Part shown: positions 30,245 through 40,638 of the stretch, piece after piece
Layout of the letters: each line of letters starts with the position of its first letter
How positions within the stretch are numbered: position 1 is the stretch's first letter
Source: Trichomonas tenax
Taxonomy: Eukaryota; Parabasalia; Trichomonadida; Trichomonadidae
Length of the DNA: 64,000 bases
Direction: 5' to 3'
Assembly (NCBI GenBank): GCA_023091735.1
Contig: JALKBU010004900.1
Span: 1 to 64,000 of the forward strand
Translations under genes and position numbers: made by a program
Notes under the pieces: model-generated
The model's database searches: none
Told to the model about the DNA's origin: nothing
The model's input: the letters and a program-made list of their open reading frames with translations, nothing else

Positions 30245-32262
30245 TTATGCTAGGAAGTCTGTTTCATCGATCTCCTGTTGGCTTCCAGAATCTTCTGCGA
30301 TACTGTTTGCCAGTGTTGAATCATCTATAGTGTGTTCACTCTGTGTTCCACCTTCTTGGGTGATTGAGTTTTGTGATGATACTTCTGATGCGATCGAGTC
30401 TTGTGTTTCACCTTCTTCGGTGAGTTCATTGTGTGTAGACTCCTGTGTTTCGTTCTGCTCAGCGTCTTCTTCGGCTGCTGAGCTGTGTTCTGTGTTGGCT
30501 GGTGCTGTGGCTTCTGCTTCTTGGGCGTTGCCTGATGCATCTTCGTCTTCGTTGGAGGTGCCTTCCTCTTCTTCAATGAATGGTGCTGTGTGGCTTGAAC
30601 CAAAGTTTCTTGAGTGCTGATGATGGAAGATGACAGCTGATGCTTCGACCATAGCTTTGGAGATTCTCTCTGCGACTTTTCTTGCTATCTTCTTTTCTAA
30701 GTGACTTGAAAGCTCTCGAACTGTGTCTGTTGGAACGTGTCCGAGTGATGAGACGACGATTGTGTGGAGTTCAACTTCTCGCTATGATATTCTTGCTGTT
30801 GTTGCGACAAATTCTTGATATTTCAACTTCTTCGGTTCGATTCTCATCTTGAGAGTGTTCCTTGTAACACTTTCTCCATTAACTATTGTTTCGAACATTG
30901 TGTTGTATGGTGCTGTAAATTCAACAATGTGGGCGATTTCCGTGTTCTGATCTATGAAGATGATGTCTGGTTTCAATAGTTGGAGCTCGCCTGGTAGTTA
31001 TTCGATTTCTTCGTTGTCGATCTCTTCTTCATCAATGATCTTCATAGTGCCCATGTCCATTGAACAATTCTCTCTGTAATAGTCTGGGTGGAACTTGTTT
31101 GTGATCTCTCTTCTGAGGATCTCTATGGAAAGATTATGACACCAAGTATACTCTTGAAACTTGTTCGGACGGTATCCGTTGAGAATGTGAGAAAGAGTTC
31201 CCGACTTGTTGTCGTGGAAGGGGCAATTTCCGTCCTCCATGAGACCCTAGGCCCTGCAGTTAGCAGGAGTTTTGAGGATGTTTGCTCTAGCTTTCACAAG
31301 GAAACAGAACAAATTGTCGTTGATGTACTTCCCTCCTTAGTGAGGTTTAGACGAGGAGTCGAGGTTTCCTGTTGTTGAGTGGTCTCTTGCAATTCTCTCG
31401 GGTGATTGTAGTGTCTTCAGCCACTTCTCGGCTAGGATATAATTGATTAAATCTCTCGCTTGGGACACATTCCTGATTGATTTGAACTGGATGTCATTGC
31501 TTTGGATTTGGATCTCATCGTTGAACTCTCTGATCCTTAGGTCTAGATTTTTGCATGCTTTGAAGGTCCTCTCGATCATAGAGTTCATCTTGCGTTCTGG
31601 ATGGCTTTCTGCAATCTCTCCGTCTTCGACTATCCAGCAGAAGAAGCATGCTTCGTCGTTGTTCGTGATGATCTGGACTCATCTGTTCGCTGTCTCCTCT
31701 GCGAGGCTCATTCTTGCAAGTGTTCTGATCTCTGTTGAACTTGATACCCACATTCTGATGAGTTGTGAGCTGGGAAAGATAGTATTTGTCAACCAGGTTT
31801 GGGATTCCGAGTCCTCCATACTTAGCTGGGAGATATCTGAACTCTTTGGGGAGATTCGGGGTGTGAAGTTCTTCGATTACTCTTCCATTAATATACTCGT
31901 CTAACTACTCAATCTCGGTGAGCGAGAACTGGCCGTTGACCATGTGGTAGTCTTGAAGAGGCAGAATGTGTGTTCTGAGCATCTCGAACTTTTGCGAGAT
32001 TGAGAGCTTCGTTCCGAATGCTATGGTGATCCTTGCTTTGACTGTGTTGAAAGTAGTCTGACAACTTCTGATTCTCGCGATGCGGCTGCCTGAGATTGGT
32101 GCACCAAGATACGTAAGACTGTCGTGGATATCCTTGATCGGGATCTGTTTCTAGTGGTTTCTTCCGAACTTCAGTATTCTCTCGATGTCTTGGTTCACGA
32201 TGCCGATTGAGTGGCATTTGTCAATGGCCTGTCCGGAATTTTCCACAAAAGTGACAGAAAAT
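30245..32262 (-). pseudogene. R2/NeSL-type non-LTR retrotransposon, 3' half
   Basis: Broken minus-strand coding of the C-terminal half of a non-LTR retrotransposon, spread over several frames. In order it reads: RT thumb-like sequence (KCHSIGIVNQDIERILKFG, then LTYLGAPISGSRIA); a middle region with KEFRYLPAKYGGLGIPNL; a damaged CCHC zinc finger (NCRA, stop, then CPFHDNKSGTLSHILNG and WCHN); and a restriction-like endonuclease with KPDIIFIDQNTEIAHIVEFT, the PD-(D/E)xK core. It continues VVSSLGHVPTDTVRELSSHL and an acidic Gln/Ser/Glu-rich tail. A C-terminal restriction-like endonuclease defines the early-branching R2/NeSL/CRE-type retrotransposons. The GC content is higher than in the flanks. 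Stops and frameshifts show it is dead. Confidence 0.75.
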
Positions 32263-34163
32263 TTTGGATGCGGTATGAAGGAGTTATATTCAGAGTTTGA
32301 TACTTAGGCAGAGTATCAGAGTTACATAGTGGCATAATACCACAAAGTTTGAAGGAAAAGTATATTTTTTGGTGCAAAAAATCTAATGCTGTGGAACATA
32401 TATTGGAAAATAATTAGTTTTAATGCATGCACTTGTGGAGTTTATGGCACTGATTATGTGTATGTAGTTAATAATTAAATATAAAGATGTTTGTATGCAA
32501 TGCAAAATAATATGCTCAATTTTAAACGATGAAATGTGTGTTTGAGATGTGTATTGATATCTAATTGATATACTTATATGTTATTGAGTATGTGTTATAT
32601 CATTTATAGTGTTTTTTGTGTGATTAATTATGTGATTTCAGAATTTGTGTGTTTGGTAGGTGTGTGATATTCTCGTATGTGTGTAGTTTGATGTGATATG
32701 TGTATGAGCTGTATATAGCTACTCTGTGTGGTGATGTCCAAATCATCAAGTATTTAAAAGTGACAGCTTCATATGCTCATTGTGGTCGCCATTTCTATAC
32801 CATTTGACTTCTTTTGTACTTTGCATATACGACATTATACATTTATATATCTGTGTTGTATGCCTCTATATGTGTGTTAAGGTGTGATTGCATCGATTGC
32901 ACAAAATATAACGCTATAAAGTTGCCCGTGCACAATTGATGTGAATTTCTCAAAGTGACTTCAAAAGTTGTTTGTGAAGACTTTCTGTGCTAGAACCATT
33001 ATATATAGTATGTGTAGATTATAATTCGAATGTGATTTTTAAAAACAATATGTAATGAGATATATTCAAATTTATTATTTCATTATTTTTTACTTCTATA
33101 TATATACATAGTTGTTTGCAATCCTATATATTATCATTACATTAGTTTGGATTGTTTATATTAATTATTTGTGGAGTTGTTTGCTTTTCCTTTTGCAAAA
33201 GGTGACGTGTTTGATGTGGTAAAACAAACGTTTCCCAGAGGTGTGTGTTGTTTGTATTTGATATATGTCAACATATAATATATAGATAGATATGTGTCAA
33301 ATGTGTTGCATATTGTACCATCATTTTTCAATGCTTCAATAAAAAGTTTACACGTTCCAAGTTACGCCGAGTAAAATATGATAAATTTGGCATGTAAAAC
33401 AAGCCTCTTGTGTGTTTTAACTAATATCACTTTAGATATATAATATATATTGTGTTAAATATATTGATAGTGTGTTTGAGTGATTTGAAGCGACTTGAAA
33501 AATATGATAAAATATTTAAAACGGAAATCGGTATTTTTCTGTATTTAGGGGTTTTGGGCTCTATAGAGTCTATTTGTATGTGTTTTATTGTGCTTAAAGA
33601 ATGTTTTAAAAAGCTAAATAATTTCGACTAAAAATAAGCTTTTATTCAAATCTATGTATATAAACCTATAGCTATTTGCCTGCTAAATGTCATATCCCCG
33701 AGCGTGGTCCCGGAAAGCTGAGTTGGCCGAGTTATAAGACGTTTTTGCTAACTTTCTATACACTGAATAGTTTGTGATCAAAATGGTCACAGTAGGCCTT
33801 TGCCCTATAGGATTTTTCCCCACATTATCATTGGTCTCCACTATTGGAATATGTAAATTGAATTAAGTAATTACACCTGAAAATCGGATTTTCTCATATG
33901 TATAGATAGTATAAGATGTGCTATATCATAATCGACTCATTATTTTCTCATATATCTATCATACATCGAGAAATTAAACTACAAAATATTTTCTGACACA
34001 TCACATTTGACATGTAATTTGATGTGATGAAAGCGAATATTGTAAGATTCGAAAATAAGCTATAAAATTGTAATTATAGGGTATGCTATGCATATAGATA
34101 TTATTTATCCTACATAAATCAACTTTGGAGCACACTATTGGAATATTATTTCGATATTCGAGT

Positions 34164-34260
34164 GAAAGTTGTTTATATTGTCCAATACACAGTGTAAATG
34201 TCATTAAAGTCACGCTTGAATGGTCTTTACACTGTGTATTGGACAATAGAAACAACTTTC
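34164..34260. ncRNA. Hairpin 1 of candidate small-RNA cluster
   Basis: Inverted arms 34164-34198 and 34226-34260: 35 bp with a single mismatch, 27-base loop. The arm core reads TCCAATACACAGTGTAAA. The size and loop fit a pre-miRNA-like or hairpin-RNA precursor. Transcription and strand are not known. Confidence 0.5.
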
Positions 34261-34288
34261 AAGAATTCATATGATTAATAACATTCAA

Positions 34289-34382
34289 GATTCTCTGGTT
34301 GTTCTTGTTCAGTGCAGAACTGGGACTAGCTGTTTCGTTTCCATGTCCCAATGCTGCAATGGACAAGAGCAACCAGAGAATC
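34289..34382. ncRNA. Hairpin 2 of candidate small-RNA cluster
   Basis: Arms 34289-34326 and 34345-34382: 38 positions with 33 Watson-Crick pairs, two G-U wobbles and three mismatches; 18-base loop. The mismatched but paired pattern, including wobbles on the plus-strand transcript, is typical of evolved pre-miRNA hairpins rather than fresh inverted duplications. Confidence 0.5.
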
Positions 34383-34389
34383 TCGAAAC

Positions 34390-34501
34390 GCACTTCAAAA
34401 CGTTGTATTTCATGCTATAATTACAGTGATAATGCCACACAGCAGTTGCAGTGGTGCATTGTCACTGTGATTATAGCATGAAATACAACGTTTTGAAGTG
34501 C
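34390..34501. ncRNA. Hairpin 3 of candidate small-RNA cluster
   Basis: Arms 34390-34429 and 34462-34501: 40 positions with one mismatch, which would be a G-U wobble on the plus-strand transcript; 32-base loop with further GCCAC/GTGGTGC pairing. It begins only 7 bases after hairpin 2. Confidence 0.5.
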
Positions 34502-34560
34502 ATTAAAATATCTGATTGAAATGTTGTTTTTCCTAGTATGAGTGAATTTCAAAATGTCGT

Positions 34561-34661
34561 CAATATCTTTGTTATCTAGTCATCTTCACGGTGCTGAAGC
34601 CACAAAGCAATATGTTGTGTGACTTCAGCACCGTGAAGATGACTAGATAACAAAGATATTG
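34561..34661. ncRNA. Hairpin 4 of candidate small-RNA cluster
   Basis: Arms 34561-34599 and 34623-34661: a perfect 39-bp stem, extended after one mismatch by CAC/GTG; loop of about 23 bases. The sequence is unrelated to the other three hairpins. Confidence 0.5.
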
Positions 34662-34943
34662 CAAACGAAGATTAATATTTATATGTTTATAAAGCTAATT
34701 GCATTAAAATCATAATATACAACGTATTGGAGTCATTATTATGTTAAAATATAGAGAATTTGATATTTTTGACAGATTGACGTGTAAAAGATAATAAATG
34801 ACATGTAAAATATTTTTTGGACAAAATTTATGATTAAAGTTTGAAAAATATTTTTATTGTATATTCATATTCTAATCATGTGTTAAATGCTAATAAACTT
34901 ATAAAAAGTACACATTAAGCGAGATAAATATAATTAAAATAAA

Positions 34944-35027
34944 ATGTCGATATTATGGTTAGTTATTGTAGGCTTATATTCAACAGCGTATGTGGTAATA
35001 TATATTATCATCATAATTCGAATATAA
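34944..35027 (+). CDS. Possible 27-residue membrane micropeptide
   Basis: A short ATG frame preceded by AATTAAAATAAA, like the leaders of the 7160 and 9101 genes. It encodes MSILWLVIVGLYSTAYVVIY followed by an Ile-rich end and an Arg, that is one membrane helix. Random AT-rich DNA can give such frames, so confidence is low. Confidence 0.15.
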   Translation: MSILWLVIVGLYSTAYVVIYIIIIIRI

Positions 35028-35234
35028 CAATCAGAAGTGCCTGAATATGCAAAAGAAGGAAAAAGTGAAAAAAGTGACCATTTTTAAGTTCAAACACATA
35101 TTGTTACACATATAATATACATTCCAAATACCACATATTACATTTCTGAGCCATTTCAATATTTGATAAAGCAAATTGTCGGGATGCAATAGCATTATAA
35201 ATATGTTTGTATTTTATTGTAAACTATACAATAA

Positions 35235-35522
35235 TCTGATCAATTACTTCCATTCTTAGCAGAGATCTTCATCAATGAATCACGTATCTTTGCTAGCTTT
35301 CAAATTGAACTAAAGTTAAGATCATTGGCCTATAATCCTAGTTCAATTATGCTAGGATTAGAAATACTAAAAGAAACCATTGACATCGCTTATAAAACAA
35401 GCGATGTTATGATGAAGACTATTATCGATCTTCATTTACCAACGGCTGTTGAGATACAAATCATGAAGGAAATTACAGAATTTATTTCCACACATGCTCC
35501 AGATGAGGTAGTAGAAATGTAG
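35235..35522 (+). pseudogene. 5'-truncated gene fragment, unknown family
   Basis: Ninety-five codons are open from a stop at 35232 to a TAG stop at 35520-35522. The protein-like composition is unlike the surrounding DNA (for example LAEIFINESRIFASFQIELK, then IMLGLEILKETIDIAYKTSD). There is no ATG in the first 38 codons. The sequence looks like the helical C-terminal end of a longer protein that was captured or left behind. Short inverted repeats (ACATCGCTT/AAGCGATGT) inside it are probably coincidental. Confidence 0.35.
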
Positions 35523-35849
35523 AAGGAAAAATGAAGGAAATTAAACTTACTTATAAATTGGAATAAATAATTTTACTTGTCAAATTTTTATTGTTTGCAT
35601 GACTTTTTGACATGTAAACTTTTCACTTTTTCTAGAAAGGTAAATGACTCATTTACAGATTTAGAACAAAATGTACGTTATAGTAACAAGCTTTTTACGT
35701 TATATTCGTGTTAAAAACTCTATGTCATGTAAAGTTTACACGACAGTTTTGTAAAATGAAAAATAGAGAAATTTAGATAAACTCGAGTTTTTAAATAAGG
35801 TTATCATCTGGATATACATGAATGTCGATAATATGAGGAAGTTAGTGAT

Positions 35850-38792
35850 GGCATGTGGGGATATAAATCGTGCGTCATGATGTCTTTGAACGTTCCTATG
35901 AAGCCTTTGGCATCGAGAGCCTCGAATATCATCTGGTCCGGGATGGACTCAAACGCATTAGATAGATCTATTATCGTCAAGATTATCTGTTGGCTTGTCC
36001 TCTTGGCGTGATAAATGAGCTCGTTGAGTGTGGCATTGAAATCACTTGGTCCACCTCCGTCTTTAATGAATCCTTTCTAGCAAAGATGGAATATCATCTT
36101 TCTCTAGTTCTCGCGCATGAGGAAGGATGAGATGCAGCTCATGATGATTCTGTAGAAACAGCTTGTTATTCCGATTGGTCTCCAGTTTCCTGGTGAGTCT
36201 GGTGGGAGTTTCTTTGAAAGGAGGATTGTCTTAGATGATTTCCAACTTTCTGGGATATGCTTTGTGTTGATGATAGATTGCATGACTATTTGGATGAGCT
36301 TGACTCCTCTGCTGTTAGCTATCTTGAAGATCGCATTCGAGATCGAGTCCAGCGGCTGATGTGCGATTCTTGGATCGGAGAACTTCATCAATGTACTCTT
36401 TCATCAGAACTTCTTTCTTGAATTTTTCATCGAAATCGTCTGTTGGAACTCTTTCTGGGATCGTGAATTTATCGTTTGGGAGTGGTGTGTAGTCTGCTGG
36501 TTCTTATGAGAATGATGCGCCTTTGTGATTGACGAAAATTTCAACTGGAAGTGGGTTCTCAGGTGATGGCTTATCGAAAAGATGATTCGCAACTTTCTTC
36601 GGGTTGTCTTTGAATTCGCTTCTGATAACTTCTTTATCTCTTTTCGTGTTAGTAGAGTGCTTATCGATGACATCGATTAACCATTGGATCTTTGGGCGGA
36701 ATGTATCTTCTTTTTCCTTGACGAGGTTTCTTACAGTCTCTATGTTGAGGTTTAGAAAGATGTCTGAAGTCCATTCTTCATTTTCTAACTTGAACGTCTC
36801 GACTATCTCTGCGCATGTTCTTTCGAACTTGTTCATCATCTTGGATGGGAGTGCGTTTGTGACTTCGTCGGCTGTGGTGGTTTTTAAAGTTTTATTGAAA
36901 CAAGGATGTCATGTGCTCTGCTGAGTAGCGTCTGGACTCTATGTGTTCTGGAGCTGATATGGGCATGATCGATCGCTCTTTGTTCCTCTGCTGTTCTCCT
37001 GTAGCGCTGTCTCTCTTGTGGCATTGCTCTGATTTCAAGCGTTGTTGTTATGAATTCACGAATCTTGATTCCGAGGTATTGTGTGGCAAGATCTAGGAGT
37101 TCTCTGCTGTCTGGGATATCTGGTGTGAATGGAAAGTATTGTAGCGCTGCTGGAATGAGTGTGTAATCGAAGAAGCTTGTGATGTGTGTGCGAAGCTTCT
37201 TGCGATGCTCCTCTGTTAACTTTGGGATTCTGAGGTTTCGGTCTTCATCTGCTGCGTGTTGGCTGCATTTCTCTCTGAGATACTCTGACTCTGGCTCTCA
37301 GCTTTCCGTTGATTGGATAGAGTATGACTTCTTCTGGCGTTGGGAGAGGTGTAACTGTCCATTTCTCGTTTTTCTTGATCTCGCCTGCAATCTCGGCTGT
37401 TGACTTCCTTGCTGGATCGTTAAAGTTGTATATGGAGTACATTACGAGTCTTGGAAGACGTTTACCGAGCGCTATGAATTTGAGAATGTCAGGTGCATTT
37501 GCATCATCAGCGATTGCTTGTCTGATGTTGTATGCAAGAGTCATGTGCGACCACTGATTGACTGCATTCTGGGGGTTGTGTGCTTTCGGCTGCTTGAGAG
37601 TGTTGATGATCATTGTGCATAGAATTTCAGATTCTTCTTGTGTGCTGATGTGAAGGATGTTCTCGTTTGTGTTTGCTTCGTGAATTTCGATCATTGAATG
37701 TGCGTTTTCGAATTCTGCCAATGTTGTGTCAGCTTGAATCTTTGCAATGATGTTTCTTCTCGATGTGTTAATCCTTGCTGCTGCTGGAATCGTAAAGAGT
37801 CTATTCATTTGTTGATGACGTTGGTCTTCTGTCATTCCATCTGTTGCGTTGAAGCTTTCTCTGACATCTGTGAATATTCTTGATAGCTGGCTGTTTGGGC
37901 AAAGGCTAAACAATGTTTGAAGTGTGTTTGTTGTTGCTTGGAAATCGGTAATTTCGTTTGATGCACGGTAATCTATTAAGAGTTGTGCAAATTTTCTTGT
38001 GTTCTTGGAACCAATCTTGAGTCTGGTTCATTCTGCTGAGGCTTCTTGAATCTTGAATTCCGTGAGAATCGTATCTTTGAAATATTCTTTTACAAGAGGA
38101 ATTCGTCCGTAAGCGGCCCAGCGAAGAACGTTGGCGATGATGTCTGGGTACTTTGAAAATTTGTCATTGTGATATTCGCGAAAATGCTGTAATTTTGATT
38201 GATAATCTTCACCATGTGCTTCGCAGTTCGGGCAGTTGCAGTACCATTCCGTGCATAGAAGGTCATCGCTGTCTATCGCTGCTCCTTGTGTAACTTTTAG
38301 TCCAAAGTATCGTTCGAGGTATTTATGATCGTAAGCGTGCGTAGTTATAACTTCTGTAGGATCTGCGTTGTTGTGGTTTGTAAGCATGTGCGTTCTGAGT
38401 CTGTCTGTAGTTGTGAAATCGAAATATGAATTGCAGAAAGGGCATTTAATCTTTGTAAGCAACATGTTAGTTCTATCGACTTCTGGAAAACACAATAACG
38501 TCGTAATTGGTAAGTTTCCAATAAATTCTGAGAAGTTTTCTGGAGATTCGAAAACGTTTAGTGCGAGGCTTGGGTTCTGAATAGTATGAATCGAATTGGC
38601 TATCCAAGGCAGCAAGGTATTGATAGTCTTCGAGTCTTTCTCTGCTAGTCATATAAATATCAAATTCGTATCTATATCATTTTGAGTAAAAAGAGGCTCT
38701 TCCCCAAGTCTCTCGAGGTCCCTGCTGGAGGCAATGTCGTCTATGTGTGTTAGAACGGTGTTTGAAAAATTTCTGTTACCGTCCATGTACAT
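35850..38792 (-). pseudogene. R2/NeSL-type non-LTR retrotransposon, 5' half
   Basis: Broken minus-strand coding of the N-terminal half. From the ATG at 38792 it reads MYMDGNRNFSNTVLTHIDDI to an in-frame TGA at 38649-38651. It then continues in the same frame through two C2H2-type fingers (CPFCNSYFD...HMLTNHN and CNCPNCEAH...HFREYH, 38.2-38.5 kb). After frameshifts, a long linker region (37.25-37.91 kb) and a helical segment (36.5-36.84 kb) follow. RT motifs come next: WKSSKTILLSKK and NWRPIGITSCFYRI (about 36.2 kb), then motif A IDLSNAFESIP with the catalytic Asp kept (about 35.97 kb). Coding stops near 35.85 kb at the foreign insertion. N-terminal fingers bind the target DNA in R2-like elements. 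Confidence 0.75.
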
Positions 38793-39405
38793 GCGAATAA
38801 AAACGATACGAATCAGATTTGTAAAAGTTTATTAGAAACAGCACAACCATATTCAGAGAAAAATAGATGAGTACATAATAGCCCTTCCTTCAAATATCTA
38901 AATTGAGAGAATTTTGATGTGTAATCTTATTTGAAACAGTAGGTAGTCTCATTGGCTTTATCAAACTGTTTTGCGTTAATATGATTAACTTCATGGATGT
39001 TAATCTTGCTCACTTCGTTCTTGGATTGTTATGTTCTCAATACTTTTTGGGAAATATCTTGTTTTTAATGTTTTGCTTCTTGGTCGGGGTAGGAGTCAGA
39101 ATTATTTTGGTGGAGTGATGATTTGATCACCTTTTGTGGTATCTCTTATTGAGTGTAGCATCAATTTTGCACATTGCTTTAAATTTCGCATGTCGAGTGA
39201 TGGGAATTATCTTCTTGTTTTGGAAGGTTGCAGTTAAGTTAGTTTTGGTTGTTTTGTATGTGTTAACATCGCTCGCTTGCTTATCATTATGGATGTTAAT
39301 CCTTATCCTTGTGGGATAGGCATCATCCTATATGATTTAGATGTTGAGGAGTGGACTGACCCATCAAACTCTGTGTTGTTGCGCTTTGGTCGAAAGACCT
39401 TTTAC
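38793..39405. other. Region between retroelement and upstream fragment
   Basis: No convincing gene on either strand. It may be the 5' untranslated part of the retroelement or decayed sequence. Confidence 0.3.
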
Positions 39406-39879
39406 TTAAGTTATGAAAATGGAAATGACGGACACAGTTGGGTATGCAACGTCAACAATGATGTTGCAAGCAGGTTTGGCGCAATTTGAACACTGTGTTT
39501 TGCCTTCTGCGGCCACCCAATTCAGGACTGTGCTTTGCTCTATGTTGTTCGGTGTGTCATCTTGATAATCGATGTATGCAGTGATTGTTAATAGATCTTC
39601 TCTTGCTCTAGCTGAAATTTCTTCGATGGACTGTGCAATATGCTGATTGATAACATCGTTGATGCTCGTAGACTTTGGCTGCTCTGACAGAGATCGAACG
39701 CCTTCCTTCTCCTGAAGATGATAATAAATCGCCCTTCCTTCTGTGCTCGCTGCCCTGCTGACAAGCGTCGCAGATGATTTGGTAGTTGCGTGAGCGACTG
39801 CTCAGCATGATTGGACTTCCTGTGTTGTAGCTGAAATTTCTTCGATGGACTGATCTTCTCTTGCTCTAGTTGAAGTTTC
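39406..39879 (-). pseudogene. Coding fragment with SIEEISA repeats and CxxC
   Basis: 158 codons read in one minus-strand frame with a single in-frame TGA and no usable ATG. The protein has two copies of a QSIEEISA(T/R) block, once as ATTQE and once as ARAREDLL. A DDTPNNIEQSTVLNWVAAEG segment and a Cys motif CSNCAKPAC follow, ending in a hydrophobic stretch before the TAA. The duplicated block is visible in DNA as direct repeats at 39594-39633 and 39829-39880. It lies upstream of, and on the same strand as, the retroelement and abuts a truncated tRNA-Ser. It may be an older piece of the same element or another mobile gene; the family was not recognised. Confidence 0.4.
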
Positions 39880-39880
39880 T
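39594..39880. repeat. Direct repeats of about 20-30 bases
   Basis: AGCTGAAATTTCTTCGATGG occurs at 39610-39629 and 39829-39848. GATCTTCTCTTGCTCTAG occurs at 39594-39611 and 39852-39869, in swapped order, as expected for a tandem unit with the intervening copies diverged. Confidence 0.6.
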
Positions 39881-39947
39881 TTGAGCCTATGGGGGATAAA
39901 CCCATAAGGACTCAAATCCCACGCCTTAACCACTCGGCCATAGTGCC
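39881..39947 (-). pseudogene. Truncated tRNA-Ser (UGA) fragment
   Basis: On the minus strand GGCACTATGGCCGAGTGG begins a tRNA. A 7-base acceptor strand, a D-arm GCC...GGC with AGTGGTTAA, an anticodon loop TTTGAGT giving UGA after the conserved U33, and a class II variable arm GGG...CCC are present. Sequence identity to a tRNA ends in the T-loop (ATAGGCTCAA); the 3' T-stem and acceptor strand are missing. The anticodon stem also has mismatches. It is therefore a dead 5' fragment, either a tRNA gene cut by an insertion or a tRNA-derived retroelement head. Confidence 0.6.
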
Positions 39948-40638
39948 TTACATAAAATGTGCCTCAGGATAACCTTTGATTTAAACAAATTGCTTTTCCA
40001 TCTAAATATCACCAAGAAAATAAGTCTTATAAATGAATTTGGATGTTTAAAACATAATAAACACATTATGTTCAAGCAGATACAACATTTTCCACTTATA
40101 TACACTCAATATATAGCACAATATAAATCAAAAATAACAATTGTTCTAATACTTCCATATTTTGGGATTTATGTCCTCTCTTTCAATTCTTTCGAGTGGG
40201 AAAAAATACAACTAATATAATCAACACAATATTGCAATACTAAAACAATCAAAACATTACAAATATCGGCCTGTTGCCATGAAAAATTGTGAATATTCGA
40301 AAAAAGTTTCTGCTGTGGTGCATCATACCACACTGAAACCGAACAACTGATAAAACGACGATTCTTCAAAAGCAATGAAAATTGTTTAAAAATTATTTGA
40401 TAAATTAAATCAACACATCACAAAATCACTAAAATATCCATGTTTGTCCGATTGAAAATTGGTAATAAGAGAAAATGATTTACATGAGTGTATAGAGTAA
40501 TATTTTAACGAGATTAAAAATTCTTTGTAAACTATTCAAAAATCCAAATCAATAATAATATTCACTATCATTATTATAACGAAAAACATAAAAAAAGTGC
40601 CCAAAACGATATAGCTCATCGTTTTTGCTTTAATCAAA
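39948..40638. other. Intergenic before the transporter gene
   Basis: AT-rich spacer without a supported gene. Near its end it holds AAAAAAGTGCCC (40591-40602). TCATCGTTTTTGC (40617-40629), just before the ATG, is a possible Inr. Confidence 0.4.

Larger units (their letters stand above)
32263..35850. mobile_element. Foreign GT-rich insertion inside the retroelement
   Basis: About 3.6 kb separates RT motif A (at about 35960) from the RT thumb (at about 32250). The RT segment that should hold motifs B and C (YADD) is missing, so this is insertion with deletion. The edge at 32241-32257 (TTCCACAAAAGTGACAG) matches, at 16 of 17 bases, a sequence next to the mariner fragment at 59030-59046. The plus strand is T- and G-rich (TGTGTGT words at 32400-33500). 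The interior carries four long hairpins (34164-34661), a tiny membrane-peptide frame (34944-35027), a gene fragment (35235-35522) and several TGACATGTAAA motifs. No transposase was seen inside. The boundaries are approximate. Confidence 0.5.

Noticed and set aside
30330..30620. Plus-strand Ser/Cys-rich frame opposite the retroelement tail
   Set aside because: Antisense of the Glu/Ser/Thr-rich acidic tail; the minus strand continues the endonuclease domain.
34001..34481. Short frames over the hairpins (84 and 60 residues)
   Set aside because: They run through the palindromic arms and have no protein-like pattern.
39134..39489. Two plus-strand frames near 39.3 kb
   Set aside because: No ordered motifs or start context; the minus strand over 39.41-39.49 kb reads as part of a longer coherent fragment.
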